A stretch of DNA of 64,000 nucleotides, from the NCBI GenBank assembly GCA_944321685.1, contig CALUMH010000014.1, positions 1 through 64,000 on the forward strand. Direction: 5' to 3'. This document shows positions 1 through 7,946 of the stretch, one piece after another; position 1 is the first letter of the stretch, and each line of letters opens with the position of its first letter. The notes under the pieces are model-generated. The model worked only from the letters and a program-made list of their open reading frames with translations, had not been told where the DNA came from and did not search any database. The position numbers were made by a program, and so were the translations under genes. Source of the DNA: an uncultured Muribaculaceae bacterium. Its GTDB lineage: Bacteria > Bacteroidota > Bacteroidia > Bacteroidales > Muribaculaceae.

Positions 1-26
1 GCTTCTTCATGTTCAGGCTTGCCAAG

Positions 27-161
27 CTATATTCCTGAAATCCCTGCTCCACCAACCGGGAAAATCCGCTGATCCGTATCTTTCAGGCTTTGGAGTATGG
101 CTTCTTCCGTATCGATTAACGTACCGTCAATATCGAATATGATATGCTTATACTTTCTCAT
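27..161 (-). pseudogene. Truncated HAD-superfamily hydrolase N-terminus
   Basis: From an ATG at 161 the minus strand encodes 44 residues beginning MRKYKHIIFDIDGTLIDT, the classic HAD motif I (DxDGT), and then meets TAG at 27-29. A normal HAD phosphatase has about 200 residues, so the catalytic motifs II-IV are missing. Just upstream of the stop, the +1 frame stays open to the window edge and reads naturally (for example SRLVEQGFQEYSLASLN), which suggests a frameshift or a deletion junction near position 75. The start overlaps the end of the acetyltransferase by 14 nt, so the two were translationally coupled. The HAD identity is clear; whether it is a dead remnant or an assembly error cannot be decided from this edge. 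Confidence 0.6.
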
Positions 162-750
162 CACAGTCTATCTGTTTGATTACACGGCAAGGATTGCCAA
201 CCGCTACGCAATTGGCAGGAATGGAACGGGTTACTACGCTGCCTGCCCCGATGACGCTGTTCCTGCCGATAGTGACTCCCGGCAACAGGATGGCACCGCC
301 GCCAATCCATACGCCGTCCTCTATCTTGACGGGCAAGGCGTATGTGCGGCAGATTTCTTCGTCTTCCGACCAATCCTGCACCATGCGCTCGTTGACCTTG
401 GTAGAATGAGTGGCTGTGTATATCTGCACATTGGGAGCAATCAACACATTGCTGCCAATTTCAATGCGGTGATTATCCACGAACGTGCGGTTCATATTGA
501 TAATCACTTTGTCGCCTATGAAAATGTGTTTCCCGTATTCGCAATGGAAATCAACATCCACATGCACGCCTTTTCCCATGCTGCCGAACATCTCGCGCAA
601 CAGAGCTTGCTTACGCTCTGTGTCGGCATAATCTGTGGCATTGAACTGCGCCAACAGCCGCCTTGTGTGTAAAATCGTTTCCACTATTTTCGGGTCTTTG
701 CCTCCTATGAAAGGTTCACCCGCCAAACATTTCTCGTATTCTGTTTTCAT
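148..750 (-). CDS. Maltose/galactoside O-acetyltransferase family protein (hexapeptide repeat)
   Basis: This 200-residue protein has the full length and layout of the LacA/Maa/NodL acetyltransferases, which transfer acetyl from acetyl-CoA to a sugar hydroxyl. An N-terminal helical cap (about 1-58) is followed by left-handed beta-helix repeats, seen as I/V-G-x-x spaced hexapeptides such as RIEIGSNVLIAPNV and GVWIGGGAILLPGVTIG. The catalytic histidine is probably H115 in YTATHST. A TAnnTTTG promoter element (TATCTTTG) lies at 774-781 on the minus strand, 24 nt before the start. The sugar acceptor cannot be told from sequence. It is followed by the truncated HAD gene. Confidence 0.9.
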   Translation of the reverse strand: MKTEYEKCLAGEPFIGGKDPKIVETILHTRRLLAQFNATDYADTERKQALLREMFGSMGKGVHVDVDFHCEYGKHIFIGDKVIINMNRTFVDNHRIEIGSNVLIAPNVQIYTATHSTKVNERMVQDWSEDEEICRTYALPVKIEDGVWIGGGAILLPGVTIGRNSVIGAGSVVTRSIPANCVAVGNPCRVIKQIDCDEKV

Positions 751-813
751 TTGGATGCAGTCTAATCCGTTTGCAAAGATAGCGGCAAGATTTGATTTTG
801 AATTTACCCTATG

Positions 814-1383
814 TTAAAAACACCCATTAGCTCTTATACGGCTCAATGATTGTTGTGTGATGCCAAGAAAAGAAGCTATATATCCCAAGTTGACCCTTTG
901 GAAAAGATCGGGGCATTCTTTTATTAGATGCTCATAACGTTCTTGGGCAGACCAGTTTAACCGGCGGATATGTATGTCTTGCAAGCGAAGGAAATTTTCT
1001 TGTTGTAACACCCGCATCCAGTTTGCAAGGTCGATATATGACCGATATAATTCATCCAGTTGCTCTATTGTGATAGCATAGGTTATGGTTTCTTCCAAAG
1101 TTTCTACATATTCAAAGCCGGCTTTGTGGCGATATAAATCCCATGAGCCACAGGCGGCATCACCTTCCTTGGAAAACCATGTCGTTATTTGCTTTCCATT
1201 GTGTAAAACGAAAGAGCGTGTGATGCCTTTTTCGATGAAATAAACCTTCCTGTCCAGCTTTCCGGCATGGATAATGATTGTTTTTGATGGAAATACAAAT
1301 CTCTCAAAAAGACATACCAGTGCCTCCAATGCTTCATCTGAAACCGGATAATACGTTCTTATCTTTCTGATAATGTTTTCCAT
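814..1383 (-). CDS. Crp/Fnr-family transcriptional regulator
   Basis: This 189-residue protein has an N-terminal cyclic-nucleotide-binding-like beta barrel (about 25-110; FPSKTIIIHAGK and VYFIEKGITRSFV are typical strands) and a C-terminal helix-turn-helix (about 165-187, LGYIASFLGITQQSLSRI). No cysteine cluster for an Fnr Fe-S centre is seen, and the cAMP-contacting residues of Crp are not obvious, so the ligand is unknown. I start at the ATG at 1383 rather than the longer upstream frame, because a TACCTTTG promoter element at 1401-1408 lies just before it. The gene is single and A/T-rich compared with the downstream chromosome. Confidence 0.88.
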   Translation of the reverse strand: MENIIRKIRTYYPVSDEALEALVCLFERFVFPSKTIIIHAGKLDRKVYFIEKGITRSFVLHNGKQITTWFSKEGDAACGSWDLYRHKAGFEYVETLEETITYAITIEQLDELYRSYIDLANWMRVLQQENFLRLQDIHIRRLNWSAQERYEHLIKECPDLFQRVNLGYIASFLGITQQSLSRIRANGCF

Positions 1384-1527
1384 AAATTCATTCTTTTTTG
1401 CAAAGGTACAAAATGGAAACAGCAATAAAGATGAAATATCCGCCTGATGCTTGTTCATTTCAGTAAAACCAGTGGGGATTTGGAGGCGGCCTCGAAACGC
1501 TGTTCCCCACAAATTGGTTAGGATGAT

Positions 1528-2292
1528 TTACAGGAACAGTTCGGGGTTGCGGCGGGTAGAGCACACCTTTTTCAGGTGGCGGTTGACCATGAATTTCATG
1601 AATGGGTTGATGCGGCGTGCCGAGCGTGGGCATATTGTCACACAGCGCATGCATGAGAAACATTTTGAGCGGTCAACTTTTTTCACGTCACCGTGGTCGA
1701 TGGCTTGTACGGGGCATTGTGCCGCGCAGGTTCCACACCGGTTGCACGCGCGTGTCGGGTAAGGAATCATGCCCAGCCGTCCGGTTTCTTTATATGGGCG
1801 ATGTCCGGGGATTTCGGGTCGGGTGTGGTTGCCCGATGTGAGTTTTTCATTTATCTGTGTTGCAAAATCTTCGAGTGTGGCTTTGTCGTCATCATCGGGT
1901 CGGCCGGTGGCATAGCGGCGAGCCATTGAATGTTCGGCGATAGCTGTTATTGCGGCTGTAACTTTGAAGCCGGCTTGTTCGGCCAAGTCATTTAGTTCCA
2001 CGAGAGTGTCTTCATATGCGCGGTTGCCATATACGCACACTATTACGGCTTGGGCACCGTTTCCGTTTAACCGGGTTATTCTTTCTGCGGCAGGACCGGG
2101 CAACCGCCCGGCATACGATGGGGCGGCGATTATTGCCACATCATTGTTGTTAATTGCCATATTGTCGCCATTTACGGAATGCGGATTGGCGAGGTCGATT
2201 GTGCGAATGTCGTTGCCAAGAGCCTTGGCCAGTATGTCGGCTACGCGCCTTGTGCCGCCTGTGGGGCTGAAGAATATCTCGGATATTGTCAT
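1528..2292 (-). CDS. EFR1-type ferredoxin: flavodoxin-like domain plus two 4Fe-4S clusters
   Basis: The 254-residue protein begins with a flavodoxin-like fold: FFSPTGGTRRVA is the FMN phosphate loop and VAIIAAPSYAGRLPGPA the second loop. It ends with two ferredoxin cluster motifs, CNRCGTCAAQCP and CFSCMRCVTICP. This matches the EFR1 family of soluble electron carriers in anaerobes. It probably shuttles low-potential electrons in the cytoplasm; the partner is unknown. The start at 2292 gives MTISEIFFSPTGG, which removes a 14-residue extension that has no family match. A 14 bp hairpin separates it from the DJ-1 gene upstream. Confidence 0.88.
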   Translation of the reverse strand: MTISEIFFSPTGGTRRVADILAKALGNDIRTIDLANPHSVNGDNMAINNNDVAIIAAPSYAGRLPGPAAERITRLNGNGAQAVIVCVYGNRAYEDTLVELNDLAEQAGFKVTAAITAIAEHSMARRYATGRPDDDDKATLEDFATQINEKLTSGNHTRPEIPGHRPYKETGRLGMIPYPTRACNRCGTCAAQCPVQAIDHGDVKKVDRSKCFSCMRCVTICPRSARRINPFMKFMVNRHLKKVCSTRRNPELFL

Positions 2293-2320
2293 ATAAAAAA
2301 GCAGATAATGGAATATTGCA

Positions 2321-2359
2321 TAATAAGGACGCACGATGAGGGTGTGTGCGTCCTTATTA
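2321..2359 (-). terminator. Hairpin downstream of the DJ-1 gene
   Basis: TAATAAGGACGCAC (2321-2334) is perfectly complementary to 2346-2359, giving a 14 bp stem with an 11 nt loop. On the minus strand it lies 22 bp after the DJ-1 stop codon and is followed by a short T-rich run. It may also reduce read-through into the ferredoxin gene. Confidence 0.6.
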
Positions 2360-2380
2360 AAGTATCGGTTGGTTTTTACG

Positions 2381-2953
2381 TCAGAAGTAGTAACTTTGGC
2401 ACTTGCGGTTGTACAGCAACATGCTTTCGGCTACTTCGCGGGCTGTGTTTTCACCTTTTGCGCTTGCCACTATGGCCAAGGCAAATTGTACGGCCGAGGC
2501 CGGCCCGTTGGCTGTGATGATGTTTTGATCCTTCACCACCGGTGTGTAGCCTTTCTTGGCATTTTTGAATTCAAATCCCGGATAACAAATGGCTTCGCGT
2601 CCGTCGAGTATGCCCAACGGGTCAAGAACTACTGCCGGTGATGCGCATATTGCCGCGATAAACCTACCTTCCTTGTTGTGTTTTACGAGTAAGTCGGTCA
2701 ATGGGGTGAACATGGCAAGGTTGCTTGCGCCGGGAAGTCCTCCGGGCAATATCAGCCAGCAAGCATCTGTGAAGTCGGTTTCGTTAAATGTAGTGTCGGC
2801 GGTGATAGTCACGCCGTGTGCGCTCGTAACTTCTCGTGTGTCGTAGATTGAGACAGTTTTTACGTCCACGCCTGCCCTGCGGAGTATGTCTATGGTGGCA
2901 ATGGCTTCCATGTCTTCAAATCCGGTTGCTAAAAATAGGTAGGATGTGTTCAT
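2381..2953 (-). CDS. DJ-1/PfpI family protein (YajL-like)
   Basis: This 190-residue protein has the full length of the DJ-1/YajL branch, proposed chaperones or deglycases of the cytoplasm. The oxidation-sensitive nucleophile is C103 in the elbow AAICASPAVV, and the conserved glutamate is in the N-terminal ATGFEDMEA (E13 region). LILPGGLPGASNL and ITANGPASAVQFALAIV are further family blocks. It is transcribed alone from a good Bacteroidetes promoter at 2994-3024. It differs from the PfpI-like protein at 27206, which has a different architecture. Confidence 0.9.
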   Translation of the reverse strand: MNTSYLFLATGFEDMEAIATIDILRRAGVDVKTVSIYDTREVTSAHGVTITADTTFNETDFTDACWLILPGGLPGASNLAMFTPLTDLLVKHNKEGRFIAAICASPAVVLDPLGILDGREAICYPGFEFKNAKKGYTPVVKDQNIITANGPASAVQFALAIVASAKGENTAREVAESMLLYNRKCQSYYF

Positions 2954-2993
2954 AATGGTGAAGAGTTTTGTTAATAGATAAGATATGTTGATA

Positions 2994-3024
2994 CAAATAT
3001 ATTCAATTATTCGGTATAATCAAA
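2994..3024 (-). promoter_or_regulatory. Promoter of the DJ-1 gene
   Basis: On the minus strand a TTTG (3024-3021), a 19 bp spacer and TATATTTG (3001-2994) match the Bacteroidetes -33/-7 consensus. The start codon lies about 40 nt downstream. Confidence 0.7.
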
Positions 3025-3201
3025 ACGTTTAATCTGTATTTTTTGCAAATTATGCGAAAAATGTGGCTGTTTGTTACATATATAACAAAAATGTAGAGTT
3101 TTTGGAATGTATGATAGGTATTTTTGTTACACTATCGTAATATTGCATTCAAGATTACCGATTTTTTGCGGAAAATATATTTTAAGTTCTGCATAATTGT
3201 T

Positions 3202-3209
3202 TAACTTTG
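3202..3209 (+). promoter_or_regulatory. -7 element directly before apbE
   Basis: TAACTTTG matches TAnnTTTG exactly and ends 7 bp before the apbE ATG at 3217. No clear TTG lies at the usual distance upstream. If used, transcription would start at or next to the start codon. Confidence 0.4.
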
Positions 3210-3216
3210 TGATATT

Positions 3217-4230
3217 ATGAAAGCGAAACGGTATATTGCAGTGTGGGTGGCATTGATTGCCGCCATTGTGGCTATCTTTTTCTCCGGGGGAGGCAAGGAA
3301 ACTTACCGCACGGCCTCGGGTGTGGTGTGGCACACGACGTATAATATAACATATGAAGCCGCTGAAAACCTCGACGATTCTATTATCGCGGTGACTAATG
3401 CGATTGACCGCAGTGCGTCGATGTATAACAGTCGGTCGGTGTTGAGCCGCATCAATGATAATTCCACGGACAAGGCCGATGCAACTGTTGCTCGCCTGTT
3501 AAGGCGGTCGCAAGAGATAAGTGAAGAGACTGGCGGGGCTTTCGATCCCACGGTGGCTCCGCTCATGCGATTATGGAAGACGCAGGTTGACAGTGCCGCG
3601 CTTCCCACTACCGATGACATCGACAGTGTGATGCAATTTGTAGGTATTGGCAAGGTGAAGATTGCCGGCAACGGCAAGGTGAGCAAGGCCGACAGCCGGT
3701 TAAGCCTTGACTTCAGTGCGATAGCCAAGGGGTTGGGATGCGATGAAGTGGCTCATATGCTCATGCGCAACGGTGTTGAGAATTTCATTGTGGAGATAGG
3801 CGGCGAAGTGGTGGCTCGTGGCGTGAACGAGCGCGGCACGCCGTGGACGGTGGCGGTGGATATGCCTGTTGCCGCAAGTGACACGGTGGTGCATTCATCG
3901 GCTATGGTGTTGCACCTTGACAGCGGGGCCATGGCTACATCGGGCAATTATCGTAATTACAAAATGGTTGACGGACGCAGGATTGCCCATATTATCGACC
4001 CTACGACCGGTTATTCGGCACAAAGCAATCTGCTCAGTGCCACGGTTGTCGCCTGCAATTGCATGGATGCCGATGCTTATGCCACGGCTCTGATGGTGAT
4101 GGGAACGGAACGCGCCCGGCAGTTTGCCGAAGCTCACAGCGGCCGCCTTGCTGTGGTGCTGATATATGCCGATGACGGAAAGCTGCAAGTGTGGCGCAGT
4201 TCCGGCATGGCACGTTACGCAAGGACTTAA
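3217..4230 (+). CDS. apbE: FAD:protein FMN transferase (ApbE)
   Basis: The 337-residue protein has an N-terminal membrane segment (about 6-23) and then the ApbE fold. ApbE cleaves FAD and attaches FMN to threonine in exported flavoproteins such as the NqrB/NqrC and RnfG/RnfD subunits. Family blocks are FDPTVAPLMRLW, LDFSAIAKGLGCD, NFIVEIGGEVVARG, ATSGNYRNY and the metal/nucleotide region HIIDPTTGYSA, followed by DADAYATALMVMG. It acts on the outer face of the inner membrane. Its stop codon overlaps that of the convergent NUDIX gene by 4 nt. No Nqr or Rnf genes are in the window. Confidence 0.93.
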   Translation: MKAKRYIAVWVALIAAIVAIFFSGGGKETYRTASGVVWHTTYNITYEAAENLDDSIIAVTNAIDRSASMYNSRSVLSRINDNSTDKADATVARLLRRSQEISEETGGAFDPTVAPLMRLWKTQVDSAALPTTDDIDSVMQFVGIGKVKIAGNGKVSKADSRLSLDFSAIAKGLGCDEVAHMLMRNGVENFIVEIGGEVVARGVNERGTPWTVAVDMPVAASDTVVHSSAMVLHLDSGAMATSGNYRNYKMVDGRRIAHIIDPTTGYSAQSNLLSATVVACNCMDADAYATALMVMGTERARQFAEAHSGRLAVVLIYADDGKLQVWRSSGMARYART

Positions 4231-4853
4231 TCAAACAAGGTTTGCCAATTTTCATCGGCATTGGCCTTGAAGCACATTTCTATCTGTTCTCGGTTGTTTT
4301 TCTCCTCGGCAAGCAGTGGTAACTCGTCCAAGGCAAAGTATCGGCTTTCCACGGTTTCGGCATTGGCTTGAAATGAGCCTCCGATGGCTTTGCACAGCAC
4401 GAATACCTTGCATATGTTGTAGGCATAGGGCGGAGTGTTATGCTTGTTGCGGTCTTGCACGGCTATGAGCCTTATGGTTTCTACGTCAAGCCCTGCTTCT
4501 TCCCTGACTTCTTTTATGGTATTTGATTTCACCGATTGCATCACATCGACCCATCCGCCGGGCAGCGACCATGTGCCGTTGTTTTCCTTAACGAGCAAAA
4601 TACGGCCTTCATCATCGAATATTGCGGCGCGTGTGTCGAGTTTGGGCGTTTGAAATCCTGTCTCGTTGCAAAATAGGCCTTTTATGGTTTCCTGCGGAAT
4701 GTCGCTCATGAGGCTCATTATTTCGGCCGAGATTTCGCGCACACGTTGAAATCGTTCCCGGTCGAATGTGTTTTCCGAGTAAGTAAGTCCTGCTTGTGCA
4801 ATGAATTGCAACTCCTTGGCCCATTCGAGCCATTGAATATGTTTGTCATTCAT
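4227..4853 (-). CDS. NUDIX hydrolase with N-terminal NUDIX-associated domain
   Basis: The 208-residue protein carries a Nudix box at about 100-122, starting GWVDVM and ending KEVREEAGLD, matching GX5EX7REUXEEXGU apart from its first acidic position. An N-terminal helical domain (about 1-65, MNDKHIQWLEWAKELQFIAQ) resembles the NUDIX_N domain of ADP-ribose/ADP-glucose pyrophosphatase-like proteins. It probably hydrolyses a nucleoside diphosphate derivative in the cytoplasm; the substrate is not determined. It is convergent with apbE, sharing a 4 nt overlap. Confidence 0.88.
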   Translation of the reverse strand: MNDKHIQWLEWAKELQFIAQAGLTYSENTFDRERFQRVREISAEIMSLMSDIPQETIKGLFCNETGFQTPKLDTRAAIFDDEGRILLVKENNGTWSLPGGWVDVMQSVKSNTIKEVREEAGLDVETIRLIAVQDRNKHNTPPYAYNICKVFVLCKAIGGSFQANAETVESRYFALDELPLLAEEKNNREQIEMCFKANADENWQTLFD

Positions 4854-4936
4854 AATATTTAATGTTGAAGCTGTAAAATTACGAGAAAAATCAGCTGATT
4901 CAAGAAATCAAGCAATAAAAAATGATAAGTTATATG

Positions 4937-4974
4937 AAAATCGGCCACCCTTTTTTCTTGGATGGCCGATTTTT
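4937..4974 (-). terminator. Terminator after the S9 peptidase gene
   Basis: AAAATCGGCCA (4937-4947) pairs with TGGCCGATTTT (4963-4973) around a 15 nt loop. It lies 24 bp beyond the peptidase stop codon. T-rich flanks are present on both strands, so it may also shield the NUDIX gene promoter. Confidence 0.75.
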
Positions 4975-4997
4975 ATGTTTATTTTTTGTGGGAAGAA

Positions 4998-7085
4998 CTA
5001 TTCTTTCAGCCACTTGTCGAGCCAGCCGAAGAATTCACGTTGCCACAGCAGCGCGTTTTGCGGTTGCAGTATCCAGTGGTTTTCATCGGGGAATACGAGC
5101 ATACGTGTAGGTACACCGCGCAGGTGTGCGGCATTGAATGCCATCATGCCTTGCGAGGCGAGTATGCGGTAATCTTTTTCACCCACTGTCACCATTATCG
5201 GGGTATCCCAGTTTTGCACAAACTTGTGTGGCGATGTGGCGAAAGTGGCTTGTGCCACCTTGTTGTTTTTATCCCATGGTGCGCCGCCCATATCCCAGTT
5301 GGCAAACCACATTTCCTCGGTTTCGAGGTATTGGGCTTCCATGTTGAAAATGCCTGCGTGGGCGATGAATGCGGCAAAGCGGTGGTCGTGGTGTCCGGCA
5401 AGCCAGTAAACCGAGAAACCGCCGTAACTTGCACCCACGGCACCGATGTGCTTGCCGTCGATGTATGGCTCTTTTTTCATGTAATCTACTGCGCTGAAGT
5501 AATCTTTCATGTTTTGGCCGCCATAGTCTCCCGAAATTTGTTCATTCCATTCGGTTCCGAAGCCCGGCAGGCCGCGACGGTTGGGGGCTATTACTATGTA
5601 ACCCTGTGAAGCCATCAGCCGCATATTCCAGCGAGCCGACCAAAATTGGCTTACGGCCTGTTGCGGACCGCCTTGGCAGTAAAGGATGGCAGGATATTTC
5701 TTTGTCGGGTCGAAGTCGGGCGGAAATACTACCCATGTAGTCATCTGTTTGCCGTCGGTAGTAGGAACCAGGCGTTTCTCGACAGTGATAGGTTTCACTT
5801 GAGCCAGCAATTCATCGTTTACATGGGTCAGTTGTGCAACCGTACCGTCGTTAGCCACCGAGAATATTTCATTGGGCGACATGTATGAGTGGCGCATTGT
5901 TATCACACCGCCTTCAAAAGGAACAACTGCTGCATAATCATATTGCCCCGAGGCAACAGTATCGACACGGTGTGATGCGACATCGATGCGGAAAAGCGGT
6001 TCACAGCCTTGGAATGGTGCTGTGAACAATATCGACCTTTCGTCACCGGCCCAAGCAATTGCATCGGCGGTGTAATCCCATTCGGCAGTCAGGTCGGTCT
6101 TTTTGCCGCTTGCCATTTCCATGACGAATATGCGGTTTTTGTCGCTCTCGTACCCGTCACGTTCCATCGAGAGCCATGCAAGGTAATTTCCCGAAGGCGA
6201 GAATACCGGAGCTGTGTCGTAGCCCGGCATACCTTCGGTGAGGTTGCGCGTGGCTTTTGTTGCAAGGTCGTATTGATACAGGTCGGAATTGGTTGAAAGC
6301 GAGTATTCCATTCCTGTTTTTTTACGACTCACATATACCACGCTTTTACCGTCGGGAGCCCATGCAAGCGATTCGATTCCGCCAAACGGTTTCATGGGAG
6401 CTTCGTAAGGTTCACCTTCCATTATGTCGTATCCGGCACCCATTTTGCCATTTGTGAAATCGGCGATGAACGGGTGGGGAATGGTTGACACCCATTCGTC
6501 CCAATGCTTGTACATGAGGTCATCGACAATGTGGCAATTGGCCTTGTCGAGGTCGGGATATGTGTCGGTAACGTTTTTTGCCCACTTTACTTGTGAAATG
6601 TAAAGTACTTTGCTTTCATCGGGCGAGAAAATAAAACCGTCAACACCCTTTTCCACGTTTGATACGCATTGGCGGCCTGTACCATCGGCGTTCATCACGA
6701 AGATTTGCATTTTGCCGTTTTCGGGATAAAGGAATGCAATTTTGTTACCGCCATCAAGCCAAGTGGCGTTGTATTCCGATTTTGGCGACTGTGTGAGGCG
6801 CACAGGGTTGCTGCCGTCGATATCCATCACCCACAGTTCGGCATTTGACTTGTTTTGTTCGATGCTTGTGAACGATACGCTGTAAAGCACACGTTTGCCA
6901 TCGGGCGAAACCACGGGCGATGACACGCCTCCCATAGCCATTAACACTTCGGGAGTGAATTTCCCGTCTTGCACCGTCACATCGGGCCGTTCCACGATAA
7001 CATCGTTGGCGGCTTTCTCCCCGGTGGTGCAAGCCACCGTGGCGGGGAGCAGCAGTAATGATGCCATAATTTTAGAAATGTTCAT
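4998..7085 (-). CDS. S9-family (prolyl oligopeptidase-type) exported peptidase, probable lipoprotein
   Basis: This 695-residue serine peptidase resembles the acylaminoacyl-peptidase/DPP branch. An N-terminal lipobox-like signal (LLLPATVAC, Cys at about residue 19) suggests a lipoprotein. A WD40-like beta-propeller (about 35-420; blocks VVSPDGKRVLYS, FSPDESKVLYIS, WAPDGKSVVYVS) precedes the alpha/beta-hydrolase domain. The catalytic triad is visible: S553 in GASYGGF, D638 in GEKDYR and H670 in DENHW. Such enzymes trim peptides in the periplasm or at the surface of peptide-using Bacteroidales. Gene spacing to the KilA-N gene is 41 bp and no own promoter was seen. Confidence 0.93.
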   Translation of the reverse strand: MNISKIMASLLLLPATVACTTGEKAANDVIVERPDVTVQDGKFTPEVLMAMGGVSSPVVSPDGKRVLYSVSFTSIEQNKSNAELWVMDIDGSNPVRLTQSPKSEYNATWLDGGNKIAFLYPENGKMQIFVMNADGTGRQCVSNVEKGVDGFIFSPDESKVLYISQVKWAKNVTDTYPDLDKANCHIVDDLMYKHWDEWVSTIPHPFIADFTNGKMGAGYDIMEGEPYEAPMKPFGGIESLAWAPDGKSVVYVSRKKTGMEYSLSTNSDLYQYDLATKATRNLTEGMPGYDTAPVFSPSGNYLAWLSMERDGYESDKNRIFVMEMASGKKTDLTAEWDYTADAIAWAGDERSILFTAPFQGCEPLFRIDVASHRVDTVASGQYDYAAVVPFEGGVITMRHSYMSPNEIFSVANDGTVAQLTHVNDELLAQVKPITVEKRLVPTTDGKQMTTWVVFPPDFDPTKKYPAILYCQGGPQQAVSQFWSARWNMRLMASQGYIVIAPNRRGLPGFGTEWNEQISGDYGGQNMKDYFSAVDYMKKEPYIDGKHIGAVGASYGGFSVYWLAGHHDHRFAAFIAHAGIFNMEAQYLETEEMWFANWDMGGAPWDKNNKVAQATFATSPHKFVQNWDTPIMVTVGEKDYRILASQGMMAFNAAHLRGVPTRMLVFPDENHWILQPQNALLWQREFFGWLDKWLKE

Positions 7086-7126
7086 AAATCAATTAATTTT
7101 GGAATATATTATGTTAAAATATAATT

Positions 7127-7936
7127 TTATTCTTTCAATAGTTCCCTGTTTCCGTCATTTTCGAGAATTTCCATCTGTCTGATGGCAATTTTGTTTAGTT
7201 TTATCAATCGTTCGCGTTGCGGAATGCCTTGTTCGATGAATATGGCATTGAGATTTTCCATATTGGATAGGCATATCAACTCGTTGATTGTTGCATAGTC
7301 TCGTATGTTACCTTTCAAATCGGGGTGTTGTTCGCGCCACATTTTGGCAGTCATTCCAAACATGGCAACATTCAACACATCGGCCTCGTTGGCATAAATC
7401 ATGCTTGCTTGTTTTTCGGAGATTTCGGTCGGAATTAGGTTGTGTTTTATTGCATCGGTATGTATCCGATAGTTTATTTTAGATAATTCACGTTTTGCGT
7501 TCCATCCAAGTTGTTTTTGCTCGTCTTCTTTGAGGCGTTGGAACTCTTTGATAATGTATAATTCAAATTCGACTGAAATCCAACTTGCGAATTTGAATGC
7601 AATGTCTTTATGGGCATAAGTTCCGCCATATCTTCCCGACTTGGAAATTAAGCCGATTGCAGCAGTTGTTTGTATCCATTTTTGAGGAGATAGCGTGAAT
7701 GCGTTCAATCCTGCTTCTTTTCTAAACTCATCGAATTCGAGGAGTTTAAAATTTGGATTATACAGGCTTTCCCATATACCTAAATATTCTATTGTATTTC
7801 GATTGCGCATCCAGTTGCCAATTACAGAGGCAGGGTCATCGCTTTTGTACTTGGCTATATCGGTAAGGCTGATGTAATCTTTTTCATTTACCGATATTAC
7901 GGTTACGCTTGTGTCCTTGACTATTATCTTGGCCAT
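7127..7936 (-). CDS. KilA-N domain protein
   Basis: The 269-residue protein carries an N-terminal KilA-N DNA-binding domain (about 15-110): YISLTDIAKYK, VIGNWMRNRNTIEYLGIWE, GGTYAHKDIAFKFASWIS. KilA-N domains occur in phage and mobile-element proteins and in some bacterial regulators. The C-terminal half is helical and has no recognised motif. I start at ATG 7936 because the upstream extension in the same frame lies inside the ygiQ 3' end and is low-complexity. It follows the ygiQ-like gene by 10 bp, so it is probably co-transcribed with uvrB and ygiQ, an odd place for a mobile-element type gene. Confidence 0.85.
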   Translation of the reverse strand: MAKIIVKDTSVTVISVNEKDYISLTDIAKYKSDDPASVIGNWMRNRNTIEYLGIWESLYNPNFKLLEFDEFRKEAGLNAFTLSPQKWIQTTAAIGLISKSGRYGGTYAHKDIAFKFASWISVEFELYIIKEFQRLKEDEQKQLGWNAKRELSKINYRIHTDAIKHNLIPTEISEKQASMIYANEADVLNVAMFGMTAKMWREQHPDLKGNIRDYATINELICLSNMENLNAIFIEQGIPQRERLIKLNKIAIRQMEILENDGNRELLKE

Positions 7937-7946
7937 ATAATCACAT

